DNA of 64,000 bases, taken from the NCBI RefSeq assembly GCF_964355755.1, contig NC_092677.1:2175001-2239000 (forward strand), read 5' to 3'. A program made the position numbers and the translations under genes. This stretch comes from Antedon mediterranea. Taxonomy: Eukaryota > Echinodermata > Crinoidea > Comatulida > Antedonidae. The first letter of the stretch is position 1; each line of letters starts with the position of its first letter. The notes beneath the pieces were generated by a model. That model saw only the letters and a list, made by a program, of their open reading frames with translations, was not told the origin of the DNA and did no database searches. Below are positions 42,646 through 56,337 of this stretch, piece by piece.

Positions 42646-45600
42646 ATGACTGAATCAACAACAGACAAGAAGCATGCTCCACTTCTTCGGTCAAGCACCA
42701 TTAAGTCCAGTACCAATAACCTGGAGTTGCTAATGAGTATGGGCTTCCCAAAACACAGAGTGTAAGTGCATTGTGTGACAAGTACATTTAGGTGCTGCTA
42801 TGTCTTACAAATTAGTCTTCCATTTTTTACCTACTTACTATTCCAGAAAAGAAGTTACAAATTACTAAAAAGACAGTTGTGTCTTGAATTTTTTTAAACT
42901 CTACCAATGCTGGACTCTATGAAACTGGAAACTTTCCAAAGATTTTTCCAGGTGTCCAAAAAGTCAAATTCTTTTGTTACCATAAAAACACAATCAGAAA
43001 ACCAGATTTCTGGAAAACCAATTAAATTCATATTTCAAATTTGTACTTCCTCATTTTAATATTATTTGAACAGAAATTGTATTTGCTAAGGTTATGTGAA
43101 TTTATACTTTAAAACTACCAACGAAATAACGATAAATGTTGATTTTTTTATTTCAGTGAGAAGTCTTTAGCATCAACTGGTAACCAAGGTGTTCAGCAAG
43201 CCTCTGATTGGTCAGTATTTTAATTTTTTATTTAAATTTTCACGGGTGCTACTAAAAGAACATTCTAAAATGATATATATAATGTTTTATTCTTTGGAAA
43301 ACAGTGGTGTAGGTTCCACAACACCAAATACTATACTACTTGTTTTCATACTGTAGTTTACTGTATACTATTATGGAGGAAAAAATTCCTCCATTATACT
43401 ATCCAGTGTTCTCCAAATACAGAAATCAACCGGGCAAAATACCAAATTTTATTGATGTAACTACGGTAATCTACCAAATACAAAAACGGCAAATAATATT
43501 GTACTTTGTCTCTGATTCAAGAAAATATAGCCTTTGATTGCTCTTGGTCTATGCATGGAGTTGTAAAATATTTTACAACTCCCTGGTCTATGTTTGTAAT
43601 GGTGAGGCCTAACACTACTACAGTAGTGCTAGAAAAGTGTTTATTTATTTATATATTTTTTTCTTACACCATTTTTAATTTTAGTCCAGAAAATGTTGCT
43701 GGAAAAATCTGCTTTAGAGGAAAACTTTTACCTATTCTATAATGATGTATTGAATTTTATCACAGTTAGTAGTGAAAGTTAAAACTGAATTCTAATTAAT
43801 CCAAATTAAACTTAAGATATCCGGAAAGTAAAATATACAATCCAGAGAGTGCTAAAGGAGGCGTTTAAACAGGTGCTGTGGTTCCTCCTGGTTTCTTTAG
43901 TATTTGTGTGGTTAAAGGTCATAGGTCAATGTCAGTGTTTTAATCCTCTGCAGAGTTTCCTGAATATTGTGCTCAAATCCCTTAACTAGAAATGTAAAAT
44001 GTTTTAAGTATAAACTACTTGCTAGAAATAGTTGTTAAATGTAAATAAGTCAATTGGTGTGTTTATACTACTCCATTACAAACCTAGTCAACCACACACT
44101 ATTATTGTAGTGTTTATCAAATATTTAATGATTCTAAGAATTTTGTTTGCATTGTAACTGAACTTTTAGTGTAATGTAAATATCAAGCTTCCCTACAGTT
44201 AGTACCTCATAGCATGATACAGTGCTATATTTTAATACATCTAACCATGGAGTAAAGAATTATTCTTTACTCCATGACCTAACTGTGTACTTAAGGATGG
44301 TGCCATACTTCCAAATAACCTAACCCACATATTTAAAGAGTTACTTGACTTGTGCCCTATGTAAGAAAATTGATGAACGAGTTCCATTAATTGAGATGGA
44401 CAGGCAATGTAGCATTTAAGGAATCGCAGATAGTTGCTTTAATTGCAGTTATCCCCAATGGAAAATTGGTTCGGCAGTATTTCTTATGAGCATAGTATTT
44501 GAACTATGTTGATTTCATTAAACTATGTTGTAGTGTACAATTCAGGAACCATTATAGTTTTGCCTCTCATCTTGCAACCTGACAGACACTAATGTTCACT
44601 ATTTTCCACACCATTTTCTCTGTCAGACAGGCTTTGTGTTCTGCAGGAACCATAGTAGTCACCTATTGCAATTATTACATTCAAACTTTTTTTAACAATA
44701 TTTGTTTTAACATTTTATTTTTTAAAGGCTTCTGAATCATCTTGAGGATAGCACGCTGGACGAGCACACTGCGCGTGAGTTCATCATGTACGCGTGTCCT
44801 GTTGGCCCGTTTGCGGAAGAACTCGAAACATTTTGGGACAAATCTCTAATTGAAGTAGGTCGTAATGGAGCACATAGCCTTCTACCACATGTCACTCTCT
44901 GCTCATTCTTTACAGTAAGTACTTCATTGTTTTTATTCAGGGAACAACATTTGTACCGCAGTTAACCTGTTAATTTGATTATTTTTACAAAGCTCTTTTT
45001 TCAGCTAATCATAAATTCATATTGTTTACTGCAGTGACTGACTCATAAATTATACATTTTTGCAGTAAAAAATGTAGTTACTGCAGTAACTACAGTAGAA
45101 TAATATTTGCATGATTCTTTAAAAACATAGTTTAGTTGAATTGGATGTGAACCCATGCATGTTATTTATGTAAAAATGCAAATAAATAATTGTTTTCTAA
45201 GAAAATATGGCAACAAACATGATAAGGTAACAGTTACAGTATGGTTACAATATACTACCTCTTGTTAATATTTTATCACTTCTAAAATACTACCATATTA
45301 TCTATATTGATATAGTAGATAACAAGGTATGTTATCTATCTAATAGTATCTTGGTTTAAATACTTGTGATTTTGTTTGTATTAGAAAATAGATAGAAACT
45401 GTGGGAAAGTAGATCATTATGTAGATCTCCGTTTTTAAAATTTACTTTTTTATCCACATTTGTAAAAATCTTGTACGAGCCAAATGTAATTAACTCAAAA
45501 TGTACAGAAATTGGGTGAACTTCAATACTAATACCTTTGCTAACAGTATTAAAAATTAAATATTTTAAGCAATTAAAAGTCAACAAATATTACCTGGATC

Positions 45601-48600
45601 AGGAAGTTGACTGCTCCCTGAATATATGTGTAATACAAATACTGTACATGCAAGAAATCCATTGTATAAATCTTTTCAACTTAAAATTCAATAGTATAAT
45701 TTATGTATATAAGATCCCCCACCTTTTTAACTTAAAATTCAATAGTATAATTTATGTCTCAAAAGTATTATAAATGTCTATATTTTAAATTTACTGTGAT
45801 TTCGTGTCAAGAACTCAAATTTGTAAACGGGATAATAAAGTATATTTGTTCTTTCTTTCCTTTTATAATACAATACATTTGTTCAGTTGTGACCTATTGT
45901 TATTTATTTTCTAAATAATTGAATTCAGTGTATCGTGTAATGTTAGTTATTTGGGAAACAGGATTTCCGTCTCCAATACAAAGATCTTTCAAAAGTCAGC
46001 AACATTTCTGTTTTATTTTTTTTAATAGTTGAATAAAATTGAATGTAGGAAGAGATTTAATTGGCTGGCCGTACACAGTACTTTGTATGCCACAATCTGA
46101 CAAGACAAGAACATTTTTAATTTAATTGGCTGGCCGTACACAGTACTTTGTATGCCACAATCTGACAAGACAAGAACATTTTTTTTAACAAAATGAAATG
46201 CCAGTAGGAACACTGCAGTTGTTTTAATATCAAAAGTGAAAATTACTCTTCAATTAATAATTGTTATTACTTTTTATTACAACTTACCTAAAGCTCTGTC
46301 TACACTATCAGACTAGTTTGTGATGTGCCCAAATATGGTAGTGATATGACATCATATGTCCATATATGGACACATTACATTTTTTGTCACATAAAGTGTG
46401 TACAGGTAGACAAAGCTTTCTTTGTGTTTGTAAATTTTGATAATAATTTCTGTCTTTTATTTCATACTCTTTATATAAGTAGCTTACTCGAACAAGCAAA
46501 AGAATATAAATATAACAGTTAACAAATAATTACTTTTTTTTTAGTTTCGAACTTTTAGCATTTTAATTGAATGCCTTTAGGCAATGTGGCCAAGGATTAC
46601 CAATAGTAATCACTGTGCTATCAGATAGTTGGTAATCCCCCTGATACAGGGGCTATTTTTTTAACCAGTTCGCCAGGGGTAACCTCCTACTGGGTTCTTT
46701 AAAGTGCACATGGGCAAACTGTGTGCCTATGGTTTATAGTCCTTATCCGAGACAACTTGTTCACCCCAAGGCTATTGATTTAAAAACATTCAATTTATCT
46801 ATGTTTATGTTCTATCAGTGTGATGATAGTTTGGTTGCCCAGGTAACGCACGCATTCCAGCTAGCTATAGATCGATGGAAAAATGAGGCTCCGGACCAAA
46901 TCGCAGTTGAATACTTCGCAGCTGCAAACTTCATCGGGTTGTTTATTGAAGAAGAAAACGCAGAGTACATGAGACGGGTTGCGCAAGATTTTTCTGTCGA
47001 AGCCTTAAATATTGCAGGTATCGTTTGAAAACAACAATCCCGAATTTCCTTGTTTCTTTACTTATTAAAATCAACTTTTTTTTTACTTTTAAAAACAAAT
47101 TATCGCAATAGCCTATATACTATGTTTACATAAAAAGCAGTTTGTGACCTTAAATTAGATTGAACAAACATAGGTAAAGTGCCAATTTCCTTGTTTTTTT
47201 TTGTCTTACATGGGTTCATCCCACTTTTATTTCCATACACTGTACAGTACATTCACATTGTTTTGTAGTGCTGCATCTCTTTACATAACTTTTCCGTTGA
47301 CATTGTGTTTTTAAATATGTTTACACACAATTTTCTTGTTTCTTTTATTTTTATTTATTTATTCATTTAGCATCCAATACATTTAAAATAACTAAACAAA
47401 GGATAAATACAACAAAAATGATTAATAAAAGTCAATTTATTGAAGTGATGTATTGTAATGTGTAAAATGAAAAAATAAAGTTTTTAAAAAAGAAAAAAAA
47501 AAGTCCATTTATTTCCAATTGGGTCCATAATTACATTGTTTAATACTTATTTTTTGTTATTATTTAATTTCTCTTAGGCATCAAACTTGAGCCTCATAAG
47601 AAACAGTTACATCTTACGTTAGCATATCAATTTCACCAGAGCCATCTTGAGAAACTAGAACAACTCACGAAGGAAATCAACGTTAATAAATCAGCTCGCT
47701 GGGAATTAAGGCTTTACTCAAGAGATGTTAGAGCGGGTAAAGGCGATGTAAGTTCAACTGATTTTTTATTTTAAATGTAAAACTTTATTTGAGATGTCAC
47801 AGCAGGTTATGCTGACATTTATGAAGGCAGAGAAGACAAATCTACAATAATTTGCTAAATTATGAGAGCCATTTTGGATGAAGTTTTAAGGCCAGAGAAA
47901 CCTCTTTATCTTAAGCTCTGTTACACTATCAAACTTTATGTGACAACAAAATGCCCATATATGGACATGATGATGTCATATCACTACCATATTTGGGCAC
48001 ATATATATATTTTTGTCAAACTAGTTTTATAGTGTAGACAGAGCATTAAAGCTCTATCTGCACTATCAAACTTTATGTGACAAAAAGTGTGATGTGCCCA
48101 TGTCATACCACTACCATATTTGGCCACATCACTTGTTTGATAGTGTAGACAGAGCTTGAAGAGTGGACATAAATGACAACTTGTCTTGGTTTCCATAGGT
48201 TTATCGTGTCTTGTATACCCGAGCAGCAAAAACAGAGGAGGAACTAGAAGCAACAAATGATGACTTTGTCTATCGTGACCAGAATGACGAAACATCAACT
48301 CCAGATTGGATTTACGGCGTATCCCATAAGACTGGTTGTTCTGGAATATTCCCATTAGATTATTTGGAATCATGTCCTGAATCAGACGTATGGACTTTAC
48401 ATAGGTTTGCAGAATTTTTTATTTTTTTTGGTGATGTTAAATTAATTTAAAAAGTACTGTATAAAGCTCTGTTTCAAACTTTATGTGACAAAAAAATGTG
48501 ATGTGCCCATATATGGACATGATAATGTCATATCACTACCATAATTAGGCATATCAATACCGTATTTGGGCACATCACACTTTCTTTTGTTAAACTAGTT

Positions 48601-51600
48601 TGATAGTGTAGACAGAGCTTAAAAAAACTCATTAAGCCCCACCCCAACAAGCCCCACCCCAACAAGCCCCACCCCAACAAGCCCCACCCCAACGAGCTCC
48701 ACCCCAACGAGCTCCACCCCAACAAGCCCCACCCCAACAAGCCCAACCCCAAAAAAAAATAAAAGTCATAATAAATATATTTTTACCTATTGACAGTATA
48801 CAGTAACTTATAATTAAAAAAAAAAGATTACTCAATATTTTAGGGTGGGTTTATACTCAATGTGGGTATTAAAAAATGCAGGTTACTTCAACAGCATGAA
48901 TGAATGTTTATAATGTCGTTTCCTTAATTTGTACACTAATGTCTTTTGCATTGTAATAAAAACCAATTAAACTTTAAAGCATTTCCTTATAGGTTCTAAA
49001 CGCCCTTAATTCTGCTTTTCAAACACTGCCTCACCATTCACTCAGGTGCATTGAGACCTGTACTCTATCAACTATAGGTACACACGATTTAAAGTACATT
49101 TTCTTGCTTGTATAGAGCATTTCCAATTACAAAAACCACTAGCGAACTGATTCCAGTACCACCGATCCGTCCGCCCGCTCCCGCGATGGGGTCAGACGAG
49201 ATGCATAGTAGTAAATACAGGAATTCGGTAGGACTGCTGCAGGGAAACCCAGAGTATGAAAATGTAAGTTTAACCATTCAGTGATTCTGTATGTTTATTT
49301 CAACTTTTTTCATGCATGTACTGTCCTATTATTGTATTAAATTATTGCATGGATATTCTGTTGATTTGTGCCCATGTTATGGACTAATAGATAGCAATAG
49401 GTCCAAATATTCATGGATGGCGTACTGTAAGAGTGATTGGCCTGTGGTGTAGCTATGGCCCCCAAAGCTTATGGGACTCCTGAACAGGACCCGGAGGAAT
49501 AAAAAGGCATTAAATATATGTTGAGAAAGGCTAGGAATGCCCAAGGCTTCCAGCGTTAGAGGGTCACTCAGCGTCCCTAAACCAGGGGTCTCGTGCCTCT
49601 GTTCTGCCACTGTATTGGGCTAGCATGCTAGGCATGGTTTCGACACCTGCCTTTAATATTATTTGCATATTACTTTACTTTCTCACTTTTTTCTTTCGAT
49701 GGATGTTGACTAATAAGCCATTGGTCATGTGTACATACAATGCATGTGTACATAGAGACTCAACGCAAGGACATAATGCAACGTAAGTGAGTTGACCAAT
49801 CACAAGCGATGGATTATTCGAACTATTGCTGGTCATTGGCCAACACGCTTGCGTTGCGTTTATGTCCTTGCGTTACGTCCTAGTGGGAACCAAGCTTAAT
49901 AGCTGATAAAGTATTCATTAAACCGACATTTACACTATTACACATTTACTTTGAGCTGTCTGAAACACACAGGATTAAAACACTAAAATTATTATTACTT
50001 TTGTTTAGATCACTATAAATAACCCCAAAAAGACCGATCCTAGGCAACTGTTTGTCGCGCGGCATGCCGAGCGAGTTGATATAACGTTTGGACAGCAGTG
50101 GATACGTCTTAGCTTTGATGATAAAGGTAATAAAATTTAAAATTAAATAGTGCATACTATTGCACCCACAATCGTCCAATCAAATGACAAGAATTTATTT
50201 AGGTGTTATATAAAAGAGTACTACTTGATGATAATCATCTATGGAACACCTTGACCTATGCAACAAATCATGTAGTTTTGGTCTGGAACTAAATGCTTTA
50301 TAAAGAAAACTAGAGAGGATGCTTAACAAAAATATAATGAGTTACAAGTAGGTCATGGTTGAAGCTTGACCTTACGATGTGATTTCAACCATGCTAACTA
50401 CCAAGTTACAGCTCCACTGGTTGAGGTAGAGTTACAAGTAATAGTTTTCAAGTAATGTAATTTAACTTTTTTTTTTCAAAAGGCAAATATGTCAGAAAAA
50501 ATATAAACATGCCACGGAAAGTTCCAGATAGAGCAGGGAGCCCTCAAACATTTATGCATGACTCACCGATTACAGAAATGGGTTTGTTCCAGGCAAGAAT
50601 GACTGGTAATGTTCTATATATTATCAATGATCATTTTATTTGTTTACATTATATATGCTTTAAGTGGAACAGAAGACCTGTTGTCTTGCCATCATAAAGA
50701 CAAGGGTCATAAGGTCAAGGGTCATGACTGTTTAAATTTTTTTAAAGAAAATCATTTATAATATTTCAGGAGAAGCGATGCGGGACGCAGGAATTCAAAT
50801 TAAATATATCTTCTCGTCACCGGCATTGAGAAGTGTGCAAACAGCAGATGCTATACTAAAAGGTATATTATGTATGGGAAACACGTTTTACTGTTTCTGT
50901 ATTTCTCATCAATTCTCAAAAAAAAAATGGTGAAACTACACACTCTCCCAAAGAAGGCAATCTGGATTATATTCAGCGGGTCAACACTGTCCAATTTTTC
51001 ACATTTATTTTCTTGATCTTCATCATACTGTATATACCTCAACGATATTAATCTCTCTAATATCTACTATAAACCACATCCTTCCTTTTTTATCCATTTA
51101 CCTCTGATCCATCCTTTCATCTCCACCACACACGATTTATAAAAAAAACTGTCAATAACATAATTAATTTAAAGGGGGATTCTGGGTTTAAAATTGCTTT
51201 TAAATATCGTTTATTTATTAAATAAAAAATATTATAACAATATAGACATGTCAGAATGAAGAAGTAATAACGAGAAATTAAAAAAATTAAATTTCATATA
51301 CATTTTAGGGTAAATTCATGGAAAGTCTGTTTTTCAGCAGCTTAGGGAAGCTCATTAATATTCATGAGATATTCACAAAACACGTCATCAGTGGATTCCA
51401 AACTCGCGACGTCAAGCTTGTACGTTGTGTTCTCTCTCCTCTGTCAAACGACGACCACCCGATCATTGTGAAATACATTTTTTGTAGATTTGCTAAGAAG
51501 CTAGGCCTAAAGTGTAATAATAACAGTAGCATATATTTATTTGACATTTAATGAAATACAAAATTTAGTACAGATTACGGAGTCATAAATTATACTATTT

Positions 51601-54600
51601 TTATACCTCGAATTAATAGTAACAGATCGTATATCGGCTTCACGTACTAGGCTAGGCCTAGACTAAATCATTTTATTCATGCCGGGGTGAGAGCCATTTC
51701 TGACTAGGGATTCCATGCCACGATGGCCATCATTCATGGGCCTAGCTAGCCTATTACTAAACGATTGGCCCATAAATAACAAAACTCAGTGGATTCCAAA
51801 CCCATCCTATCAACCAAACTCCTAAACAATCTAAACCTAAAACGTTCTACAAAAATCGGCTGTAAATATTGAGGCAAAACAAGGTCCGATCGCCGTCCGC
51901 ACGTATGGTCTAATAAGTAGGCCTAGTTTACTCTCCAAAAAATCGTATACTGCATCAAGCAAGTAGACCGGTAGTAGGAAGGAGACCTAGCCTAGCCGAT
52001 CCGGCCCAGTTAAAAATTGAGCTAGCTAGTGTAGTAGACCCTATGCGAATTGATACTACCAGGCCTTTTACTATAGGCTACACTTGTTAAAATTAGCAAT
52101 ACTGTACTTATGTTTACAAATATTCCAACTCTCTCATTCGAGCTATATTATCTATACCATTCCGGTAGGTTGAGTCGACCTTCAATCAAATACTGTACAT
52201 CGTTCATGTTGTGATATAGACGGGGTATACTCGACCCGACCAGTTTGGTATTGTATACTGTATCTGCTTATCACGTGACGATGCCAGGCATGGGCAGAGA
52301 GAGCACGTGTATCGTCGTCTCGCTCTCCTCGCTCAGCAGGAATGTATACGTTACGCTTCATTGATTTTGAAGGCTTTCCCTAAGTCAGTGCGAAAATCGG
52401 CAAACGTAAAGTGCAAACTTATCTAATTTTTCACTGTTTTGATGGATTTTCATAGAAAATTGATTTTATAAATGGGAAGACCGACTAAAATTACATCAGA
52501 TAAGTATAATTTTACAAAAGTAATTGATATGGTTATTGATAACGAGTCGTCGGAAGATTGACCATTTCACGAATTTCGTATTCTGTAACCACAGTGTGAT
52601 TTTGCCGTAGCTGCACTTGTAATCTGGCCTCATTTCACAGCCTTCGTTCTGCTTCACTGGGCGCTTATATAAATTGAAACTTTTACCGTTCAAGAGACAA
52701 ACAAATATATTTTACATTTTTTACTATTCATTTTAAACCCGGAACCCCCCTTTAAACACAATATAAGATACCTGTATACTGACTAAGTAATTTTTAGTTA
52801 TTTAATTTTTCAATATTTTCTTTACTCATTTTTTTTTTTTTATTTTTTACAATTTTTTTGGAATTATTTATTTTAAAAATTTATTTGTCTTTTTGTTTTT
52901 TTTTTTCAATAAATAATTTCGGTAATTAGCAATCATTAAAATTAATTCTGAATCATTTATCTTTGCACCTGAACATTAATAAACAGAAACTGTTTTTTCG
53001 TAGGTCTAGGAACACCGTCCTCTGTTATGATCAACATTGATATCACTTTATTTGAGTGGTTAGCGTGGGCTAAAGCTGGTCTACCAAAATGGATGACGCC
53101 CGAGGAACTGAAAGCATTCGGCTTAAACGTTGACACGAACTACAAATCGTTCATTACTCCACAGCAACTAAACCTACAAGAGAACTGTCACTCATACTTT
53201 AAGAGGAGTGAACTATTTATGAGGCATATTCTGAAACATAACAAAGATGGAGGTATGACCACTTAAGTACAGTATGACAACTAACGCTCTGTCTACAATA
53301 TCAAACTTTATGTGACAGAAAAATGTGATATGCCCATACATGGACATGTCATAAAACTACCATATTTGGGCATATTATCACTACCATATTTGGGCATATC
53401 ACTACCATATTTGGGCATATTACTACCATATTTGGGCACATCATCATGTTTTTGTCAAACTAGTTTGATAGTGTAGACAGACTTTGCTCTATACTACCAT
53501 TTGTAATGACCTACATATAATGGTTCGTTAGTCATCACCTCAAACCTAGAATTTAGCAAATCTTTTTCAAGGAATTGAGTGTGAGGAAGTACGTTCCAAT
53601 GTACCTGTATGCTCTTAATAAACTCAATACACATTGTAAACAAATCTTAACATTGTTTTGTATATTTTCAGGCAATTTTCTGATTGTTGGGCATGCTGGA
53701 TCTCTTGATGGGTGCACACGTTTACTGCAGGGTCTGTCCCCAAGGCCAGCCTTGGAATTTACCAAAATTGTTCAGAAGGTAAGTAGAAAGTGTATTATTA
53801 TTAACATTATAACTAATTATCATCATCATGATATCAGTATTATTATCATTGCCAGTATCATCATCAACATTATCACTAATTATCATCATCATGATATCAG
53901 TATTATTATCATTGCCAGTATCATAATCAACATTATCACTAATTATCATCATCATGATATCAGTATTATTATCATTGCCAGTATCATCATCAACATTATC
54001 ACTAATTATCATCATCATGATATCAGTATTATTATCATTGCCAGTATCATCATCAACATTATAACTAATTATCAACATCATGATATCAGTATTATTATCA
54101 TTGCCAGTATCATCATCATCATTATCACTAATTATCATCATCATGATATCAGTATTATTATCATTGCCAGTATCATCATCAACATTATCACTAATTATTA
54201 TCATCATGATATCAGTATTATTATCATTGCCAGTATCATCATCAACATTATAACTAATTATCATCATCATATCAGTATTATTATCATTGCCAGTATCATC
54301 ATCATCATTATCACTAATTATCATCATCATGATATCAGTATTATTATCATTGCCAGTATCATCATCAACATTATCACTAATTATTATCATCATGATATCA
54401 GTATTATTATCATTCCCAGTATCATAATCAACATTATCACTAATTATCATCATCATGATATCAGTATTATTATCATTGCCAGTATCATCATCAACATTAT
54501 CACTAATTATTATCATCATGATATCAGTATTATTATAATTGCCAGTATCATAATCAACATTATCACTAATTTTCATTATCATCATCATGATATCAGTATT

Positions 54601-56136
54601 ATTATCATTGCCAGTATCATCATCAACATTATCACTAATTATCATCATCATGATATCAGTATTATTATCATTGCCAGTATCATCATCAACATTATCACTA
54701 ATTATCATCATCATGATATCAGTATTATTATCATTGCCAGTATCATCATCATCATTATCACTAATTTTCATTATTATCATCATGATATCAGTATTATTAT
54801 AATCGCCAGTATCATAATCAACATTATCACTAATTATTATCATCATGATATCAGTATTATTATCATTGCCAGTATCATCATCAACATTATCACTAATTAT
54901 CATCATCATGATATCAGTATTATTATCATTGCCAGTATCATCATCAACATTATCACTAATTTTCATCATCATGATATCAGTATTATTATCATTGCCAGTA
55001 TCATCATCAACATTATCACTAATTTTCATTATTATCATCATGATATCAGTATTATTATCATTGCCAGTATCATCATCAACATTATCACTAATTATTATCA
55101 TCATGATATCAGTATTATTATCATTGCCAGTATCATAATCAACATTATCACTAATTTTCATTATCATCATCATGATATCAGTATTATTATCATTGCCAGT
55201 ATCATAATCAACATTATCACTAATTATCATCATCATGATATCAGTATTATTATCATTGCCAGTATCATCATCAACATTATCACTAATTATCATCATCATG
55301 ATATCAGTATTATTATCATTGCCAGTATCATCATCAACATTATCACTAATTTTCATTATTATCATCATGATATCAGTATTATTATAATAGCCAGTATCAT
55401 CATCAACATTATCACTAATTATCATCATCATGATATCAGTATTATTATCATTGCCAGTATCATCATCAACATTATCACTAATTATCATCATCATGATATC
55501 AGTATTATTATCATTGCCAGTATCATCATCAACATTATCCCTAATTATCATCATCATGATATCAGTATTATTATCATTGCCAGTATCATCATCAACATTA
55601 TCACTAATTATCATCATCATGATATCAGTATTATTATCATTGCCAGTATCATCATTAACATTATCACTAATTATCATCATCATGATATCAGTATTATTAT
55701 CATTGCCAGTATCATCATCAACATTATCACTAATTTTCATCATCATGATATCAGTATTATTATCATTGCCAGTATCATCATCAACATTATCACTAATTGT
55801 TATTATCATCATATCAATATAATTATCATTGCTAATACCATATTCATTTCTCTTGTTACCCCTGACATCATCAGTAATCAATATATTTCTTAATATTTAT
55901 GATTATCTCAAGAATCTCTGAATTGATAACATAATACATTGATAACATAATACATTGATAACATAATACATTGATAACATAATACATTGTTTCATTATAA
56001 GGTACCATACTGTGGTGTAATCGCACTAAAGGAATACAAAGAGATGTTAGTTTGGGATATGTTTCCTCCACCTTTTCCTACGTTAACGCATGGACCAAAC
56101 CCGCGATTTGATTGGAGGATAATGCAGCCTGAATGA
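42646..56136 (+). CDS. UBASH3: UBASH3 (TULA/Sts family): UBA, 2H phosphoesterase, SH3, histidine phosphatase
   Basis: TULA proteins bind ubiquitin and SH3 ligands and, in vertebrates, dephosphorylate Syk/ZAP-70-type kinases. Thirteen coding exons join in phase to 634 residues: 42646-42761, 43157-43210, 44728-44914, 46819-47017, 47578-47747, 48199-48404, 49116-49263, 50009-50126, 50483-50605, 50770-50862, 53004-53252, 53672-53778, 56002-56136. In order: UBA ([18 protein letters not shown]), 2H phosphoesterase with both HxT motifs ([16 protein letters not shown]), SH3 ([16 protein letters not shown], then [18 protein letters not shown]), and a phosphoglycerate-mutase fold with [22 protein letters not shown] and [11 protein letters not shown]. 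The first phosphatase motif is RHA rather than the usual RHG, although the catalytic His is present. An untranslated exon ends at 42404. Introns hold MITEs, a 1.6-kb element and a 2-kb array. Confidence 0.96.
42762..44727. other. UBASH3 introns 2-3, no extra gene
   Basis: Intronic except for the 54-base exon 43157-43210. Short inverted words such as ATTATGGAGGAA/TTCCTCCATTAT near 43370-43396 are present. No further coding sequence seen. Confidence 0.6.
45030..45108. mobile_element. CTGCAG-rich MITE (family 3), partial copy
   Basis: Right half only: TGCAGTAAAAAATGTAGTTA, ACTGCAGTAACTACAGTAGA then ATA. Intronic in UBASH3. Confidence 0.65.
46056..46185. repeat. 65-bp tandem duplication
   Basis: Two units containing TTGGCTGGCCGTACACAGTA, nearly identical, intronic in UBASH3. 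Confidence 0.95.
46289..46419. mobile_element. MITE family 1, copy 12
   Basis: Left end TAAAGCTCTGTCTACACTAT, right end GGTAGACAAAGCTTT, with a shortened left interior (GACTAGTTTGTGATGTGCCC). Confidence 0.88.
47098..47190. mobile_element. Half copy of the 22024-22657 element
   Basis: AAATTATCGCAATAG, GTTTGTGACCTTAAATTAGA and AACAAACATAGG match 22560-22650. The TTAA border and left half are gone. Intronic in UBASH3. Confidence 0.7.
47912..48048. mobile_element. MITE family 1, copy 13
   Basis: Left end TAAGCTCTGTTACACTATCA, right end ATAGTGTAGACAGAGCATTA. It shares its terminal TA with the next copy. Confidence 0.92.
48047..48157. mobile_element. MITE family 1, copy 14 (head-to-tail with copy 13)
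   Basis: Left end TAAAGCTCTATCTGCACTAT, right end GATAGTGTAGACAGAGCTT. The shortest two-ended copy, at about 110 bases. It lies 42 bases before UBASH3 exon 48199. Confidence 0.92.
48462..48622. mobile_element. MITE family 1, copy 15
   Basis: Left end TAAAGCTCTGTTTCAAACTT (TACACTATC deleted), right end GATAGTGTAGACAGAGCTTA. Confidence 0.92.
48638..48750. repeat. 15-bp GC-rich minisatellite
   Basis: Seven to eight units of CCCCACCCCAACAAG with an ACGAGCT variant, 16 bases after MITE copy 15. The C-rich strand could fold into i-motif-like structures. Confidence 0.93.
49757..49898. mobile_element. MITE family 2, copy (left end missing)
   Basis: Inner CAACGCAAGGACATAATGCA, ATCACAAGCGATGGATTATT and right end TAGTGGGAACCAAGCTTA. 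Intronic in UBASH3. Confidence 0.85.
51168..52756. mobile_element. TTAA-bounded non-autonomous element (1.59 kb)
   Basis: Left TTTAAAGGGGGATTCTGGGT, right ACCCGGAACCCCCCTTTAAA; the 26-base inverted ends differ at two places. Internal frames are short (up to 77 codons) and show no transposase. It fills most of the intron between UBASH3 exons 50770 and 53004. Confidence 0.88.
53282..53487. mobile_element. MITE family 1, copy 16 (longest)
   Basis: Left end TAACGCTCTGTCTACAATAT, right end GATAGTGTAGACAGAC. The internal CACTACCATATTTGGGCATA module is present four times, making this copy about 205 bases. Confidence 0.92.
53800..55815. repeat. 63-bp array, about 32 units
   Basis: Units of 63 bp (sometimes 60, 69 or 70) containing CATCATGATATCAGTATTAT and TATCATTGCCAGTATCATCA. 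It starts 20 bases after the UBASH3 exon 53672-53778 donor and fills that intron. Both strands are open for more than 700 codons, but this follows from the three-divisible period, not from coding. Confidence 0.96.
55917..55988. repeat. 16-bp short tandem repeat
   Basis: Four units of ATTGATAACATAATAC, 14 bases before the last UBASH3 exon. Confidence 0.95.
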
Positions 56137-56173
56137 ATGAATGAATGAAACAAATCAAGCATTTTATAACTTA

Positions 56174-56337
56174 TAAGCCTTGTCTACACTATCAAAATTT
56201 ATGTGACAAAAAATGTGATGTGCCTATATATGGACATAATGATGTCATATTACTACCATATTTGGGCACATCACTACCATATTTGGGCACATCACACTTT
56301 TTTTGTCAAACTAGTTTGATAATGTAGACAGAGTGTA
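56174..56337. mobile_element. MITE family 1, copy 17
   Basis: Left end TAAGCCTTGTCTACACTATC, right end GATAATGTAGACAGAGTGTA, directly after the UBASH3 stop and so probably in its 3'-untranslated region. Confidence 0.92.

Noticed and set aside
48993-49054. Possible extra UBASH3 exon after the acceptor at 48992
   Set aside because: In the required phase it meets TAA at the second codon; the exon at 49116-49263 joins cleanly instead.
49377-49610. 77-codon reverse frame ([19 protein letters not shown]...)
   Set aside because: Looked repeat-derived and perhaps part of a retroelement tail, but I could not match it to a family, so it was not annotated.
53575-55893. 772-codon open frame on + and 719-codon frame on - over the same DNA
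   Set aside because: Both come from the 63-bp repeat whose period is divisible by three; only the first bases (53672-53778) are a UBASH3 exon.
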